Assembly: GCA_017512485.1 (NCBI GenBank)
Contig: JAFWGE010000026.1
Span: 1-64,000, forward strand
DNA from: Oscillospiraceae bacterium
GTDB taxonomy: Bacteria > Bacillota > Clostridia > Oscillospirales > Oscillospiraceae
Length of the DNA stretch: 64,000 bases
Direction: 5' to 3'
The position numbers and the translations under genes are program-made. Every line of letters begins with the position of its first letter. Position 1 is the first letter of the stretch. Of the stretch, positions 44,837 to 54,009 are shown in pieces. The notes beneath the pieces were generated by a model. That model saw only the letters and a list, made by a program, of their open reading frames with translations. It had not been told where the DNA came from and made no database searches.

Positions 44837-47455
44837 GTGAACGATATGAACATTCAGAAATATACACAGAAGACTGTTGAAGCCCTCAATACCGCCCAGG
44901 AGATGGCCAGGGAAAATCAGAACGCGTATCTGATGCCTGAACATCTGCTGTACGCCCTCATCGATCAGGACGGGGGACTGATCGGGTCCCTGCTCAGCAA
45001 ACAGGGGATAAACTGTGACGGTATCCTGTCCAGACTGGACACAGTGATCGACAGTTTCCCGAAAGTTTCGGGCAACAGCATTGAGCAGAGCAGCCTGTAT
45101 CTTGACAGGACTACTGATAAAATAATGCAGTATGCCGAAAAGGCGGCGGCAAAACAAGGCGACGAGTACGTCTCGGTTGAACTGGTAATGCTTGGAATAT
45201 TCAACTGCCAGACGCCGTCCATCAGAGAGATATTCAACCAATATGGAGTCAACAAGGACGCTTTCCTCAAACAACTGGAAACGGTGAAGAGATCAAAGGT
45301 CACCACAGATACCCCGGAGAGCACTTACGACGCCCTGACCAAGTACGGCACTGACCTCGTGGAAAAGGCGAAAAGTCAGGAACTTGATCCCGTTATAGGC
45401 AGGGACGCCGAGATCAGGAACGTTATCAGGATCCTTTCAAGAAAAACAAAAAACAACCCCGTACTCATAGGTGAGCCCGGCGTGGGAAAAACGGCCATCG
45501 CCGAGGGGCTTGCGCAGAGGATAAAAACCGGAGACGTGCCGGAGGGCCTTAAGGACAAAACGATATTCTCCCTGGATATGGGCGCTCTGATAGCGGGGGC
45601 CAAATACAGGGGGGAGTTTGAGGAGAGACTGAAAGCAGTCCTTGAGGAAGTCAGGCAGAGCGAGGGAAGGATAATCCTTTTTATAGATGAGCTCCACACC
45701 ATCGTGGGGGCGGGGAAGACCGAGGGATCTATGGACGCGGGCAACCTGCTTAAACCCATGCTTGCCCGGGGGGAACTTCACTGCATCGGTGCCACCACAC
45801 TGGACGAATATCGCAAATATATAGAAAAAGATGCGGCTCTGGAGCGCCGTTTCCAGCCGGTGATGGTGGACGAGCCCACCGTTGAGGACACCATCTCCAT
45901 ACTCAGGGGCCTGAAAGAGCGCTACGAGATATTTCACGGCGTCCGTATACACGACAGCGCCCTGGTGGCGGCCGCCACTTTGGGCAACAGATATATCACG
46001 GACCGTTTCCTGCCGGATAAAGCCATAGACCTTGTCGACGAGGCCTGTGCCATGGTAAGGACGGAGATAGATTCCATGCCGGCGGAGATGGACGACATTC
46101 GCAGGAAGGTAATGCAGCTTGAGATAGAGGAGATGGCGTTGAAGAAGGAGAGCGATACGCTGTCCAGGGAGAGGCTTGAGCGGCTTACAAAGGAACTGGC
46201 GGAACTGAAAGAGACCTTCAACGAGATGAAAACCAGATGGGAGGTCGAAAAATCCGCCGTCGAGGACGTCAAAAAGATCAAGGCGGAGATCGAAAAGACC
46301 AACGGGGACATAGAAGCGGCACAGAGGAACTATGAGTACGAAAAAGCCGCAAGGCTCAAGTACTCGGTGCTGCCTGAACTGGAAAAGAAGCTGCACGAAG
46401 CCGAAGAGGCCAGCGAAAAGAAAGCCAAAGGGGGGGGCATGGTCCACGACACGGTCACCCAGGAGGAGATAGCCGGCATCGTGGCGCGCTGGACAGGCAT
46501 TCCCGTGTCGAAACTTATGGAGGGGGAACGCGAGAAACTGCTGAGGCTCGAGGACGTGCTGCATGAGCGCGTGGTCGGACAGGATGAGGCGGTGACCAAG
46601 GTGTCGGAGGCGATACTTCGCTCCAGGGCCGGTATAAGCGACCCCAACAGGCCTATCGGCTCGTTTATGTTCCTGGGTCCCACTGGCGTAGGCAAGACGG
46701 AACTTGCCAAAGCGTTGGCCCAAAGCCTTTTTGACGGCGAGCAGAATATGGTAAGAATAGATATGAGCGAGTATATGGAGAAATTCTCCGTATCTAGACT
46801 GGTGGGGGCTCCTCCGGGATATGTCGGCTACGATGAAGGCGGGCAGCTAACGGAAGCGGTGCGGCGCAAACCGTACAGTGTGGTGCTCTTCGATGAGATC
46901 GAAAAAGCCCACCCGGATGTTTTCAATATCCTGCTCCAGGTGCTGGATGACGGACGTATCACCGACAGCCAGGGGCGCACTGTGGATTTCAAAAACACGA
47001 TAATCATCCTCACCAGCAACCTTGGCTCTTCTTATCTGCTGGAAGGTATCAACAGCAACGGTGAGATATCGCAGCAGGCAAAGGATATGGTGATGGAGGA
47101 ACTACGCCGCAATTTCCGCCCCGAATTCCTGAACAGGCTTGATGAGATCGTATTTTACAGCCCTCTTACGAAGGAGAACCTGATAAAGATCGTGGATATC
47201 CAGACGAAGATCCTGGAGGACAGGCTGGCTGAGAAGACCCTGAAGCTTGAAATGACCCCCGAAGCCCGGGAGATCGTTATTGAAAAATCTTACGACCCCG
47301 TATACGGGGCGAGGCCTGTAAAGAGGTATCTGCAGAACCATGTCCAGACGCTCATTGCCCGCACACTGCTCAGCAATGATATCTCCGAAGGATCTACCCT
47401 GGTGGTGTCGGCTGAGGACGGCGCCCTGACCTGTAAAGTCAGGCCGGCGAAATAA
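44837..47455 (+). CDS. clpB: ATP-dependent chaperone ClpB
   Basis: ClpB is a hexameric Hsp100 disaggregase that works with DnaK. The 872-residue protein has the N domain (two Clp-N repeats, about 1-150), AAA1 with GEPGVGKT near residue 211, the long coiled-coil middle domain (about 410-530) that defines ClpB, and AAA2 with GPTGVGKT near 613. It lacks the ClpP-docking tripeptide loop of ClpA/C as far as can be seen. GTG 44837 is chosen because GGAGAG lies six bases upstream; ATG 44846 is three codons later. Confidence 0.96.
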   Translation: MNDMNIQKYTQKTVEALNTAQEMARENQNAYLMPEHLLYALIDQDGGLIGSLLSKQGINCDGILSRLDTVIDSFPKVSGNSIEQSSLYLDRTTDKIMQYAEKAAAKQGDEYVSVELVMLGIFNCQTPSIREIFNQYGVNKDAFLKQLETVKRSKVTTDTPESTYDALTKYGTDLVEKAKSQELDPVIGRDAEIRNVIRILSRKTKNNPVLIGEPGVGKTAIAEGLAQRIKTGDVPEGLKDKTIFSLDMGALIAGAKYRGEFEERLKAVLEEVRQSEGRIILFIDELHTIVGAGKTEGSMDAGNLLKPMLARGELHCIGATTLDEYRKYIEKDAALERRFQPVMVDEPTVEDTISILRGLKERYEIFHGVRIHDSALVAAATLGNRYITDRFLPDKAIDLVDEACAMVRTEIDSMPAEMDDIRRKVMQLEIEEMALKKESDTLSRERLERLTKELAELKETFNEMKTRWEVEKSAVEDVKKIKAEIEKTNGDIEAAQRNYEYEKAARLKYSVLPELEKKLHEAEEASEKKAKGGGMVHDTVTQEEIAGIVARWTGIPVSKLMEGEREKLLRLEDVLHERVVGQDEAVTKVSEAILRSRAGISDPNRPIGSFMFLGPTGVGKTELAKALAQSLFDGEQNMVRIDMSEYMEKFSVSRLVGAPPGYVGYDEGGQLTEAVRRKPYSVVLFDEIEKAHPDVFNILLQVLDDGRITDSQGRTVDFKNTIIILTSNLGSSYLLEGINSNGEISQQAKDMVMEELRRNFRPEFLNRLDEIVFYSPLTKENLIKIVDIQTKILEDRLAEKTLKLEMTPEAREIVIEKSYDPVYGARPVKRYLQNHVQTLIARTLLSNDISEGSTLVVSAEDGALTCKVRPAK

Positions 47456-47461
47456 CAGCGA

Positions 47462-47500
47462 TTCTCCCGGCGGTGAAGCTCGCTTTCACTGCCGGGAGAA
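47462..47500. terminator. Hairpin after clpB
   Basis: TTCTCCCGGC and GCCGGGAGAA plus an inner GTGAA/TTCAC helix form a long stem just after the clpB stop. There is no T run, so termination is likely but not certain. Confidence 0.5.
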
Positions 47501-47583
47501 CTCTGTATCTGGGCAGTAAGAGTCCGCCGAAGCCGGGAAATCCTCAAGCGTTGTCAGCCCGGGCGTACGGAATACAATGGTAA

Positions 47584-47612
47584 TTGACGCGATAGTCTGC
47601 TGATGCTATAAT
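47584..47612 (+). promoter_or_regulatory. Promoter of the methyltransferase-ecf-truA operon
   Basis: TTGACG at 47584-47589, 17 bases, TATAAT at 47607-47612, 40 bases before the start codon. Confidence 0.75.
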
Positions 47613-47652
47613 ACTGTGGCGTCATATTTGCGTGAATCGAGAGGACTTTTGC

Positions 47653-48513
47653 ATGTGGGTCAGTGACAAATGGCAGGATTATGAACTCCTTGACTGTTCG
47701 GACGGCGAACGCCTTGAACGGTGGGGGAAGTACTACCTTATAAGGCCGGACCCGCAGGCGGTATGGAGCACTTCCCGCCGGGACCGGCACTGGGACAGAC
47801 CGGATGCCAGGTATACCCGGTCCGCTACCGGAGGGGGGAGCTGGAACCGGAACACCCTTCCCGAAATGTGGACTCTCCGGTACGGCAGCCTGCGATTCAA
47901 TGTCAAACCGATGAATTTTAAACACACGGGCCTGTTCCCCGAACAGGCGGCAAATTGGGATTTCATGTCCGAAAAGATCCGGTCGTCGCGCAGGCAGGTA
48001 AACGTACTGAACCTTTTCGCGTATACCGGTGCCGCGTCATGCGCCTGCGCCGCAGCGGGTGCGTCGGTGTGCCACGTGGACGCGGCGAAGGGCATGGTAT
48101 CCTGGGCGCGGGACAACGCGAAACTCAACGGCCTTGGGGAAGCGCCCATACGCTGGATAGTTGACGATGTGGTGCGTTTTGTGGAGCGGGAAGCCCGTAG
48201 GGGAAGAAAATACGACGCCGTGGTGATGGACCCTCCATCATATGGCAGAGGCCCTTCCGGAGAGGTGTGGAAGATCGAGCAATCCCTCTGGCAGTTGGTC
48301 TGTTCGTGTATGGACGTGCTCGGCGACGACCCCTTGTTTTTTATAATCAACTCATATTCGACCGGCCTTGCCCCATCGGCGCTCAGGTATGTGCTGCACA
48401 GCGCCATGGCAGCAAAGTACGGGGGAAAGACCGAGGCGGAAGAACTGGGGCTGCCGGTCAGTGCTTCGGGGCTTTCACTGCCCTGCGGGGCGTGCGGAAG
48501 ATGGACGAAATAA
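47653..48513 (+). CDS. SAM-dependent methyltransferase, rRNA cytosine/RlmI-like
   Basis: The 286-residue protein resembles the catalytic part of COG1092-type RNA methyltransferases: a short N-terminal region, then FNVKPMNFKHTGLFPEQAANW, VLNLFAYTGAASCACAAAGA (SAM motif I), VCHVDAAKGMVSWARDNAKLN and the catalytic-region MDPPSYGRGP. Such enzymes modify 23S rRNA, but this one lacks the PUA domain of RlmI, so the target is uncertain. ATG 47653 has GAGAGG eight bases upstream; GTG 47632 is less likely. First gene of a seven-gene operon. Confidence 0.85.
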   Translation: MWVSDKWQDYELLDCSDGERLERWGKYYLIRPDPQAVWSTSRRDRHWDRPDARYTRSATGGGSWNRNTLPEMWTLRYGSLRFNVKPMNFKHTGLFPEQAANWDFMSEKIRSSRRQVNVLNLFAYTGAASCACAAAGASVCHVDAAKGMVSWARDNAKLNGLGEAPIRWIVDDVVRFVEREARRGRKYDAVVMDPPSYGRGPSGEVWKIEQSLWQLVCSCMDVLGDDPLFFIINSYSTGLAPSALRYVLHSAMAAKYGGKTEAEELGLPVSASGLSLPCGACGRWTK

Positions 48514-48527
48514 CGGGAGCGGGCCTG

Positions 48528-49430
48528 ATGGAAGAAGCAATAATAGAAACCAGGGAACTGCGGCATTCCTTCTCCGCAGGAGAGAGTGAACCTACAATAG
48601 AAGTGCTTCATGGCGTGGATCTGAAAATAAACCGCGGCAGTTTCGTGGCGATAATCGGCCACAATGGTTCCGGCAAGTCGACGCTTGCAAAACACTTTAA
48701 CGCTATCTATCTGCCAGACGTCGGGAAAGTCTGGGTTTCCGGTATAGACACCAGTGACGAGAGCCGCACTCTGGAGATCAGGAAAACGGTAGGCATGGTG
48801 TTCCAGAACCCGGACAATCAGATCGTAGCCAATGTTGTCGAGGAGGACGTAGCGTTTGCGCCGGAGAATCTCGGCGTAAAAAGCGAGGAGATCAGGCGGC
48901 GGGTGGACGACGCGCTCAACGTGGTGGAGATGTACCACATGCGTACGCATTCCCCTCATCTTCTGTCCGGGGGCCAGAAGCAGCGAATAGCCATAGCCGG
49001 GGTGATAGCAATGCAGCCGGATTGTATTGTTCTGGACGAGCCCACGGCCATGCTGGACCCGTATGGCAGGAAAGAGATCATAAAGACCGTATACACCCTT
49101 AACAGGCAGTTTGGGATCACTGTGGTCCTTATAACCCACCATATGAATGAAGTTACCGGGGCGGACCGTGTGATCGTGATGGACAAGGGCAGCGTATTTC
49201 TGGACGGGACCCCCAGCGAGATATTCTCCCACGTGGAGGAACTGCGAGGCGTAAACCTGGACGTCCCGGCCCCGGTGGCGCTTATGTACGAACTTCGCAG
49301 GGCGGGCGTTGACGTGCCGCTGGACGCTCTGGAACCGGAGCGCTGCGCGGAAGTTCTGGCAGCATTGATGAAAAACGTAAAAACCGACGGTACTCGGCCG
49401 GAAGGAGAACACATTGAGTCCGATCATTGA
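48528..49430 (+). CDS. ecfA1: ECF transporter ATPase A1
   Basis: EcfA1 and EcfA2 power energy-coupling-factor importers of vitamins and metals. The 300-residue protein has Walker A GHNGSGKST, Q loop VFQNPDNQI, signature LSGGQKQR, Walker B IVLDEPTAMLDPYGR and a switch His in ITHHM. The C-terminal extension beyond 240 is usual for EcfA. ATG 48528 is preferred (GGGAG eight bases upstream); ATG 48501 lies in the end of the previous gene. It overlaps the next gene by 17 bases. Confidence 0.93.
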   Translation: MEEAIIETRELRHSFSAGESEPTIEVLHGVDLKINRGSFVAIIGHNGSGKSTLAKHFNAIYLPDVGKVWVSGIDTSDESRTLEIRKTVGMVFQNPDNQIVANVVEEDVAFAPENLGVKSEEIRRRVDDALNVVEMYHMRTHSPHLLSGGQKQRIAIAGVIAMQPDCIVLDEPTAMLDPYGRKEIIKTVYTLNRQFGITVVLITHHMNEVTGADRVIVMDKGSVFLDGTPSEIFSHVEELRGVNLDVPAPVALMYELRRAGVDVPLDALEPERCAEVLAALMKNVKTDGTRPEGEHIESDH

Positions 49431-50280
49431 AACGCAGAAACTCACACATATTTACAGCAAAGGGACCCCTTTTGAACACCTGGCCCTGGACGGCGTGGAT
49501 TTTTCGGTGGACCCCGGGGAGTTTGTTGCGGTGATCGGGCAGACAGGATCGGGAAAGTCTACACTCATACAGCATCTTAACGGACTTCTCCAGCCGGATT
49601 CCGGAAAAGTCCTGTTCAACGGACAGGATATATGGAGTTCAAAAGCATTCAACAACAGCATACGTTTTAAAGTCGGCCTCGTTTTCCAGTATCCGGAGTA
49701 TCAGCTCTTTGAAGAGACGGTATTTAAAGATATTTCTTTCGGCCCCAGAAATATGGGGCTCAGCCCTTCGGAGATCGAGGAGAGAGTGTACGAGGCGGCC
49801 GGTTTTGTGGGTCTTACCGAGGACCAGCTGGCAAAATCCCCGTTTGACCTCTCTGGCGGCGGCAAAAGAAGGGCCGCTATAGCCGGGGTAATAGCCATGC
49901 GGCCCGAGGTGCTTATTCTGGACGAACCCACCGCGGGGCTGGACCCCATGGGGAGCCGGAACCTTATGGAGAACATAAGGGCGTATCACCGTGAAAACAA
50001 TGCGGCGGTCATCCTGGTCACTCACAATATGGAGGAGGCCGCCAGACAGGCGAACAGGCTGACCGTACTTTCAGGCGGGAAAATAGTGATGGACGGGACG
50101 CCTGAAAAGGTGTTTGACAACATGGAAGCTCTTGAGAAAATGAGGCTGGATACTCCGGAGATAACACAGGTGTTCTCATGCCTCAGACGCATGGGGTTTG
50201 ACGTCCCGCAGTCGGTATATACGGTGGAACAGGCAAAGAGCGTGCTCCTTGACGGAAAGTGGGGGCTCGGTAATGCTTAA
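49414..50280 (+). CDS. ecfA2: ECF transporter ATPase A2
   Basis: The 288-residue second ATPase has Walker A GQTGSGKST, the A2-typical VFQYPEYQLFEETV Q-loop segment, and Walker B LILDEPTAGLDPMGS. Its signature reads LSGGGKRR, with Gly where EcfA proteins normally carry Gln. The start is TTG 49414 with AAGGAG six bases upstream. Stop overlaps the ecfT start by 8 bases. Confidence 0.92.
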   Translation: MSPIIETQKLTHIYSKGTPFEHLALDGVDFSVDPGEFVAVIGQTGSGKSTLIQHLNGLLQPDSGKVLFNGQDIWSSKAFNNSIRFKVGLVFQYPEYQLFEETVFKDISFGPRNMGLSPSEIEERVYEAAGFVGLTEDQLAKSPFDLSGGGKRRAAIAGVIAMRPEVLILDEPTAGLDPMGSRNLMENIRAYHRENNAAVILVTHNMEEAARQANRLTVLSGGKIVMDGTPEKVFDNMEALEKMRLDTPEITQVFSCLRRMGFDVPQSVYTVEQAKSVLLDGKWGLGNA

Positions 50281-51076
50281 AGACATAACGCTGGGACAGT
50301 ATTTTCCCGGGGATACTGCCATACACCGTCTGGATCCAAGAGTGAAGATCGTCCTTACGGTGGAGTACATTGTTTTGCTGTTCCTTGCAAAATGGTTCTT
50401 TTCGTACGGGCTGATACTTCTGTTCCTCGTATGTTCGGCGATCACGGCGCATATAGGGGCAAAGACTCTTATGAGCGGGTTCAAGCCGCTGATAATAATA
50501 ATCATTGTTACCGCGGTGCTGAACATCCTGTATACCCCGGGCGAACCCCTTGTGAGCTTTTGGAAGATCAGTATTACTAAAGAAGGCATCAGCACCGCGT
50601 TTTTTATGGTGCTCAGGATCCTGCTCCTTGTGTGCGGAACCTTTCTCCTGACATATACAACTTCACCCATCAGGCTGACTGACGGCATGGAGTCGCTGCT
50701 GAAACCCCTGAAAAAGATAAAGGTGCCGGTGCATGAACTGGCCATGATGATGAGCATAGCCCTCAGGTTCATACCCACACTTATCGAGGAGACGGACAAG
50801 ATAATCTCCGCCCAGAAAGCAAGGGGGGCGGATTTCACAAGCGGAAACATTATCCGCAGGGCCAAGGCGCTGGTGCCCATACTTGTGCCCCTTTTTGTAA
50901 GCGCATTCCGCAGGGCGGATGAACTGGCCACGGCAATGGAGTGCCGCTGCTACAACAACGGGGAGAACAGGACGAAACTGAACGTTCTGGTTGTAAAACG
51001 GGCCGACTACGCGGCTATCGCGGTGGGAGTGGTCCTTCTGGCCGGAACACTGATATTCAGACACTATGGACTGTGA
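50273..51076 (+). CDS. ecfT: ECF transporter transmembrane subunit EcfT
   Basis: The 267-residue membrane scaffold couples the two ATPases to exchangeable S components. It has a family-typical GQYFPGDTAIHRLDPRVKI start, about five membrane segments and the coupling-helix Ala-Arg-Gly motif in SAQKARGADF near residue 186. No S component gene is in this operon, which fits group II ECF systems where the S genes are scattered. ATG 50273 overlaps ecfA2. Confidence 0.93.
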   Translation: MLKDITLGQYFPGDTAIHRLDPRVKIVLTVEYIVLLFLAKWFFSYGLILLFLVCSAITAHIGAKTLMSGFKPLIIIIIVTAVLNILYTPGEPLVSFWKISITKEGISTAFFMVLRILLLVCGTFLLTYTTSPIRLTDGMESLLKPLKKIKVPVHELAMMMSIALRFIPTLIEETDKIISAQKARGADFTSGNIIRRAKALVPILVPLFVSAFRRADELATAMECRCYNNGENRTKLNVLVVKRADYAAIAVGVVLLAGTLIFRHYGL

Positions 51077-51845
51077 CCATATAGCCATAAAACTCAGGTA
51101 TATCGGTACCGCTTACCATGGGTGGCAGAGACAGAAAAACGCGGTTACCGTTCAGCAGATCGTGGAGCGGGCGGTGAGCGGAGCCCTGGGTTCTGAAGTT
51201 AAGGTAACAGGGTGCGGGCGTACCGACGCCGGAGTGCACGCAAAGGAATACGCGGCTAATTTCTCCGCAAAATGTTCGATACCCTGCGAAAAACTGCCAC
51301 TTGCCCTGAACGCCAGACTTCCGGATGACGTGGCGGTTTTGGACGCCTGCCGTGTCAGCGAGGGGTTTCATTCCGTATTTTCGTGCGTACGTAAGGAGTA
51401 TACGTATATCATCTACAATTCACGCCTCAGGGACCCGTTTTACGTGAACAGGGCCTGCTTTATACCCGAAAAGCTGGATATCGGGCTTATGAGACAGGCG
51501 GCGGCCGGTATGACCGGGACACACGATTTCGCTGCGCTCAGATCAGTGGGGACAAATGTAAAAACGACTGTCAGGACAGTTTATGGCTTTGACATTCAGC
51601 GCAGCGGTGATATAATAAAACTTCGAATAAGTGCTAACGGCTTCTTATATAATATGGCGAGAGCCATGGCGGGAACAGCCGTTTATGCCGGACACGGGAA
51701 GATCGGCCCGGGGGAGATAGAAGACATCCTCCGTTCCGGAAACAGATGTCTTGCCGGTCCGACGATGCCCGCCGACGGGCTTTATATGACGAGGGCAGAG
51801 TATGAAGAGGAACCTGTCAGGAGTATGATGGATGGACGAGGATAA
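51066..51845 (+). CDS. truA: tRNA pseudouridine synthase A
   Basis: TruA makes pseudouridine at positions 38-40 of tRNA anticodon arms. The 259-residue protein has the catalytic Asp in GRTDAGVHAK near residue 53, the early YIGTAYHGWQ and the late NGFLYNMAR motif. It overlaps ecfT by 11 bases; the ecf-truA order is widespread in Firmicutes. Confidence 0.95.
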   Translation: MDCDHIAIKLRYIGTAYHGWQRQKNAVTVQQIVERAVSGALGSEVKVTGCGRTDAGVHAKEYAANFSAKCSIPCEKLPLALNARLPDDVAVLDACRVSEGFHSVFSCVRKEYTYIIYNSRLRDPFYVNRACFIPEKLDIGLMRQAAAGMTGTHDFAALRSVGTNVKTTVRTVYGFDIQRSGDIIKLRISANGFLYNMARAMAGTAVYAGHGKIGPGEIEDILRSGNRCLAGPTMPADGLYMTRAEYEEEPVRSMMDGRG

Positions 51846-53016
51846 CAGCACGGTGTTGACGCCCGCGCAGACGGGGGACGTTCAGCCCCCGGAGGAGGGC
51901 TCTGCTATTTCCGTCAGGAACAGACCTTTCATTATCATCACCATTTTTCTCGCTCTTCTTGCCGTGGTCGTGCTCATCGCGGCTGTGGCGTCGAATTCCG
52001 AAAAGAGCGGACAGAACAGAATGGACGACGCCAGGGACCTGGCGGATTTCATTAATTATGAGGCCCAGGCGGGCAGAGTGTTCGGTATGGCGTCGGGAAG
52101 GATAGTGACGGCGTCATGTGTGGAGACCGCAGCCTATGACAGTAAAGGAAGGGTCTCGTACCAGGAACCTTTTGAAGCCCAGACCCCCGCTCTGGACTGC
52201 AGTGGGGGAATGGCGGTGGCTTATGATTCGGGAGGTACTTCCCTCAGAGTGTTCAGCGTCAGAAAGACCGTCGCGGAGTATACCAGTACGGAAAAGATCA
52301 TAAGCGCGTGCGTCAACGAAAACGGATGGAGCGCTGTATGTACCCTGGAGGAAGGCTATAAAGGTTCCGTGACTGTGCTGAACAACAGGGCTGAAGCTGT
52401 GTATAAATGGTCCAGCGCCGGGGGTTACGTGTTTACGGCTGCCCTGTCTCCGGATAACCGGAACCTGGCTGTGGTCACACTCCATCAGGATGGGGATGAG
52501 TTTTACAGCGCAGTCAATTTGTTCAGCCTGAGTTCTGAGGAACAGCAGGGATCATATAAACTTGATAACAGTATCGCACTTGCTGTAAAATATGGCAGGA
52601 ACGGCATTATAACATGCCTCGCGGAAGACAGAGCGGTCATACTCAACTCAGCGGGGGAGGAGCAGGGAGTATATAAATACGCAGGCCGCACCCTTAACTG
52701 CTTCAGCCTGGAGGCGGAGAACTATTTTGTGCTGTCTCTGAGCCGGACATATACCGACACTTATTCCGAGATCGTGGCCGTGGACTTCGCGGGCAGGGAG
52801 CTCGGCAGAGCGAACGTTATGGGCACGGTCCGATCCCTGTCAGCGGGGAGAGATACGGTGGCGGTCCTTCTCAACGACAGCATGGCGATGTTTACTTCAT
52901 TAATGGAGGAGAACGGCGGGCTCACGTCACTGAGCGGGGCGAAAAACGTTTTCCTTGATCCGGACGAAAACGCGATAATATTGGGTCATATAAGCGCGAA
53001 GCTGTATGAGCGCTGA
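51832..53016 (+). CDS. DUF5711-like membrane-anchored protein
   Basis: The 394-residue protein has a cytosolic N-terminus of about 30 residues, one membrane segment at about 33-55 and a large outer domain made of repeated beta-rich blocks, which could form a propeller. This layout fits the clostridial DUF5711 family, function unknown. It overlaps truA by 14 bases and is followed by the CvpA-like gene. The length and repeat spacing suggest a binding or sensing role rather than catalysis; that is inference. Confidence 0.65.
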   Translation: MDEDNSTVLTPAQTGDVQPPEEGSAISVRNRPFIIITIFLALLAVVVLIAAVASNSEKSGQNRMDDARDLADFINYEAQAGRVFGMASGRIVTASCVETAAYDSKGRVSYQEPFEAQTPALDCSGGMAVAYDSGGTSLRVFSVRKTVAEYTSTEKIISACVNENGWSAVCTLEEGYKGSVTVLNNRAEAVYKWSSAGGYVFTAALSPDNRNLAVVTLHQDGDEFYSAVNLFSLSSEEQQGSYKLDNSIALAVKYGRNGIITCLAEDRAVILNSAGEEQGVYKYAGRTLNCFSLEAENYFVLSLSRTYTDTYSEIVAVDFAGRELGRANVMGTVRSLSAGRDTVAVLLNDSMAMFTSLMEENGGLTSLSGAKNVFLDPDENAIILGHISAKLYER

Positions 53017-53069
53017 TACGTGATCCCGGCGATGCCAGCATATCCATATTGTGGGAAAGGATTTACACG

Positions 53070-53825
53070 ATGAATATTATCCTTACAGCGGGAATCGGGG
53101 CCATTATTAGTATTCTGGCGATTTTCTTCCTCGTTTATATGGCGGTGAAGGGATGGCACAACGGAATCGTGCATTCCCTTGTGGGAATAATCGTATTCGT
53201 TGCCGCCGTAATAATTGCCAATAAAGCGGCTGCTGCGTACTCTCCGCAGTTCACAAAGGCGATAGAGCCCATGATAACCGGAATCGTCGATGATGCGTCG
53301 CTCAAAGCCATCGGAGAGAAAGCGCGTACCGAAAAAGACGAAAACGGAGAGACCGTTGAGCTCCCCATCGAGGTCCCCCGTGAGTATGACGGCACGGTGA
53401 GATCCGCCTGCGTGCTCTCGTTTAAGGAAATGGGTTTTGATTCACAGCTTTCCGAACGGTTTGCCGGGGAGATCGCAAGAACGAATACCGAAGTGGACGC
53501 CCAGATGCGTGAACAGATCACAGTAAAGACAGCGGCAGTTATATCTTATGCGCTTGTGTTCCTGGTACTGTGCGCTGTCATACTCATCGCGGCCGGGGCT
53601 ATGATGAACCTGTTTAACCTTATCATCCACTTCCCGGAGTTCGATATAGTCAGCAGGATAGGCGGAGCCGCGGTATCGGTAATGATCGGATTCCTGGCAC
53701 TTTACGGAGTGTGTTGGATCCTGCGCTTCTGCGGCGCATTTCTGCCGGAGAGTATTTTTAAGGACTCTTCCGTGCTGGCATTCTTTTTCAAGGACAATCC
53801 GCTTCAGAGGATGACTCTGTATTGA
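53070..53825 (+). CDS. CvpA-like integral membrane protein
   Basis: The 251-residue protein has two N-terminal membrane segments with a KGWHNGIVHSLVG motif typical of CvpA-like proteins, an outer acidic loop (about 85-150), then two to three more membrane segments. CvpA is named for colicin V production, but its biochemical role is unclear. ATG 53070 is chosen with AAAGG nine bases upstream, over the longer frame from 53049. It is the last gene of the operon. Confidence 0.7.
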   Translation: MNIILTAGIGAIISILAIFFLVYMAVKGWHNGIVHSLVGIIVFVAAVIIANKAAAAYSPQFTKAIEPMITGIVDDASLKAIGEKARTEKDENGETVELPIEVPREYDGTVRSACVLSFKEMGFDSQLSERFAGEIARTNTEVDAQMREQITVKTAAVISYALVFLVLCAVILIAAGAMMNLFNLIIHFPEFDIVSRIGGAAVSVMIGFLALYGVCWILRFCGAFLPESIFKDSSVLAFFFKDNPLQRMTLY

Positions 53826-54009
53826 TTTTTAAACAGAATATCTCAGAGGGCATGCCCGGGACCGGAGCACCGCCGCAGGGGGCCCGCACGTGACAGACAC
53901 CGGCTGCGCGTTTTACGAGAGGCCGCATGCGGACTGTCCACAACGCGCGCGGGGTGAAACCACGGAGCGGGCGCGTCATTGTATCAATTGCAAAGTTTAA
54001 GGAGAAAAA

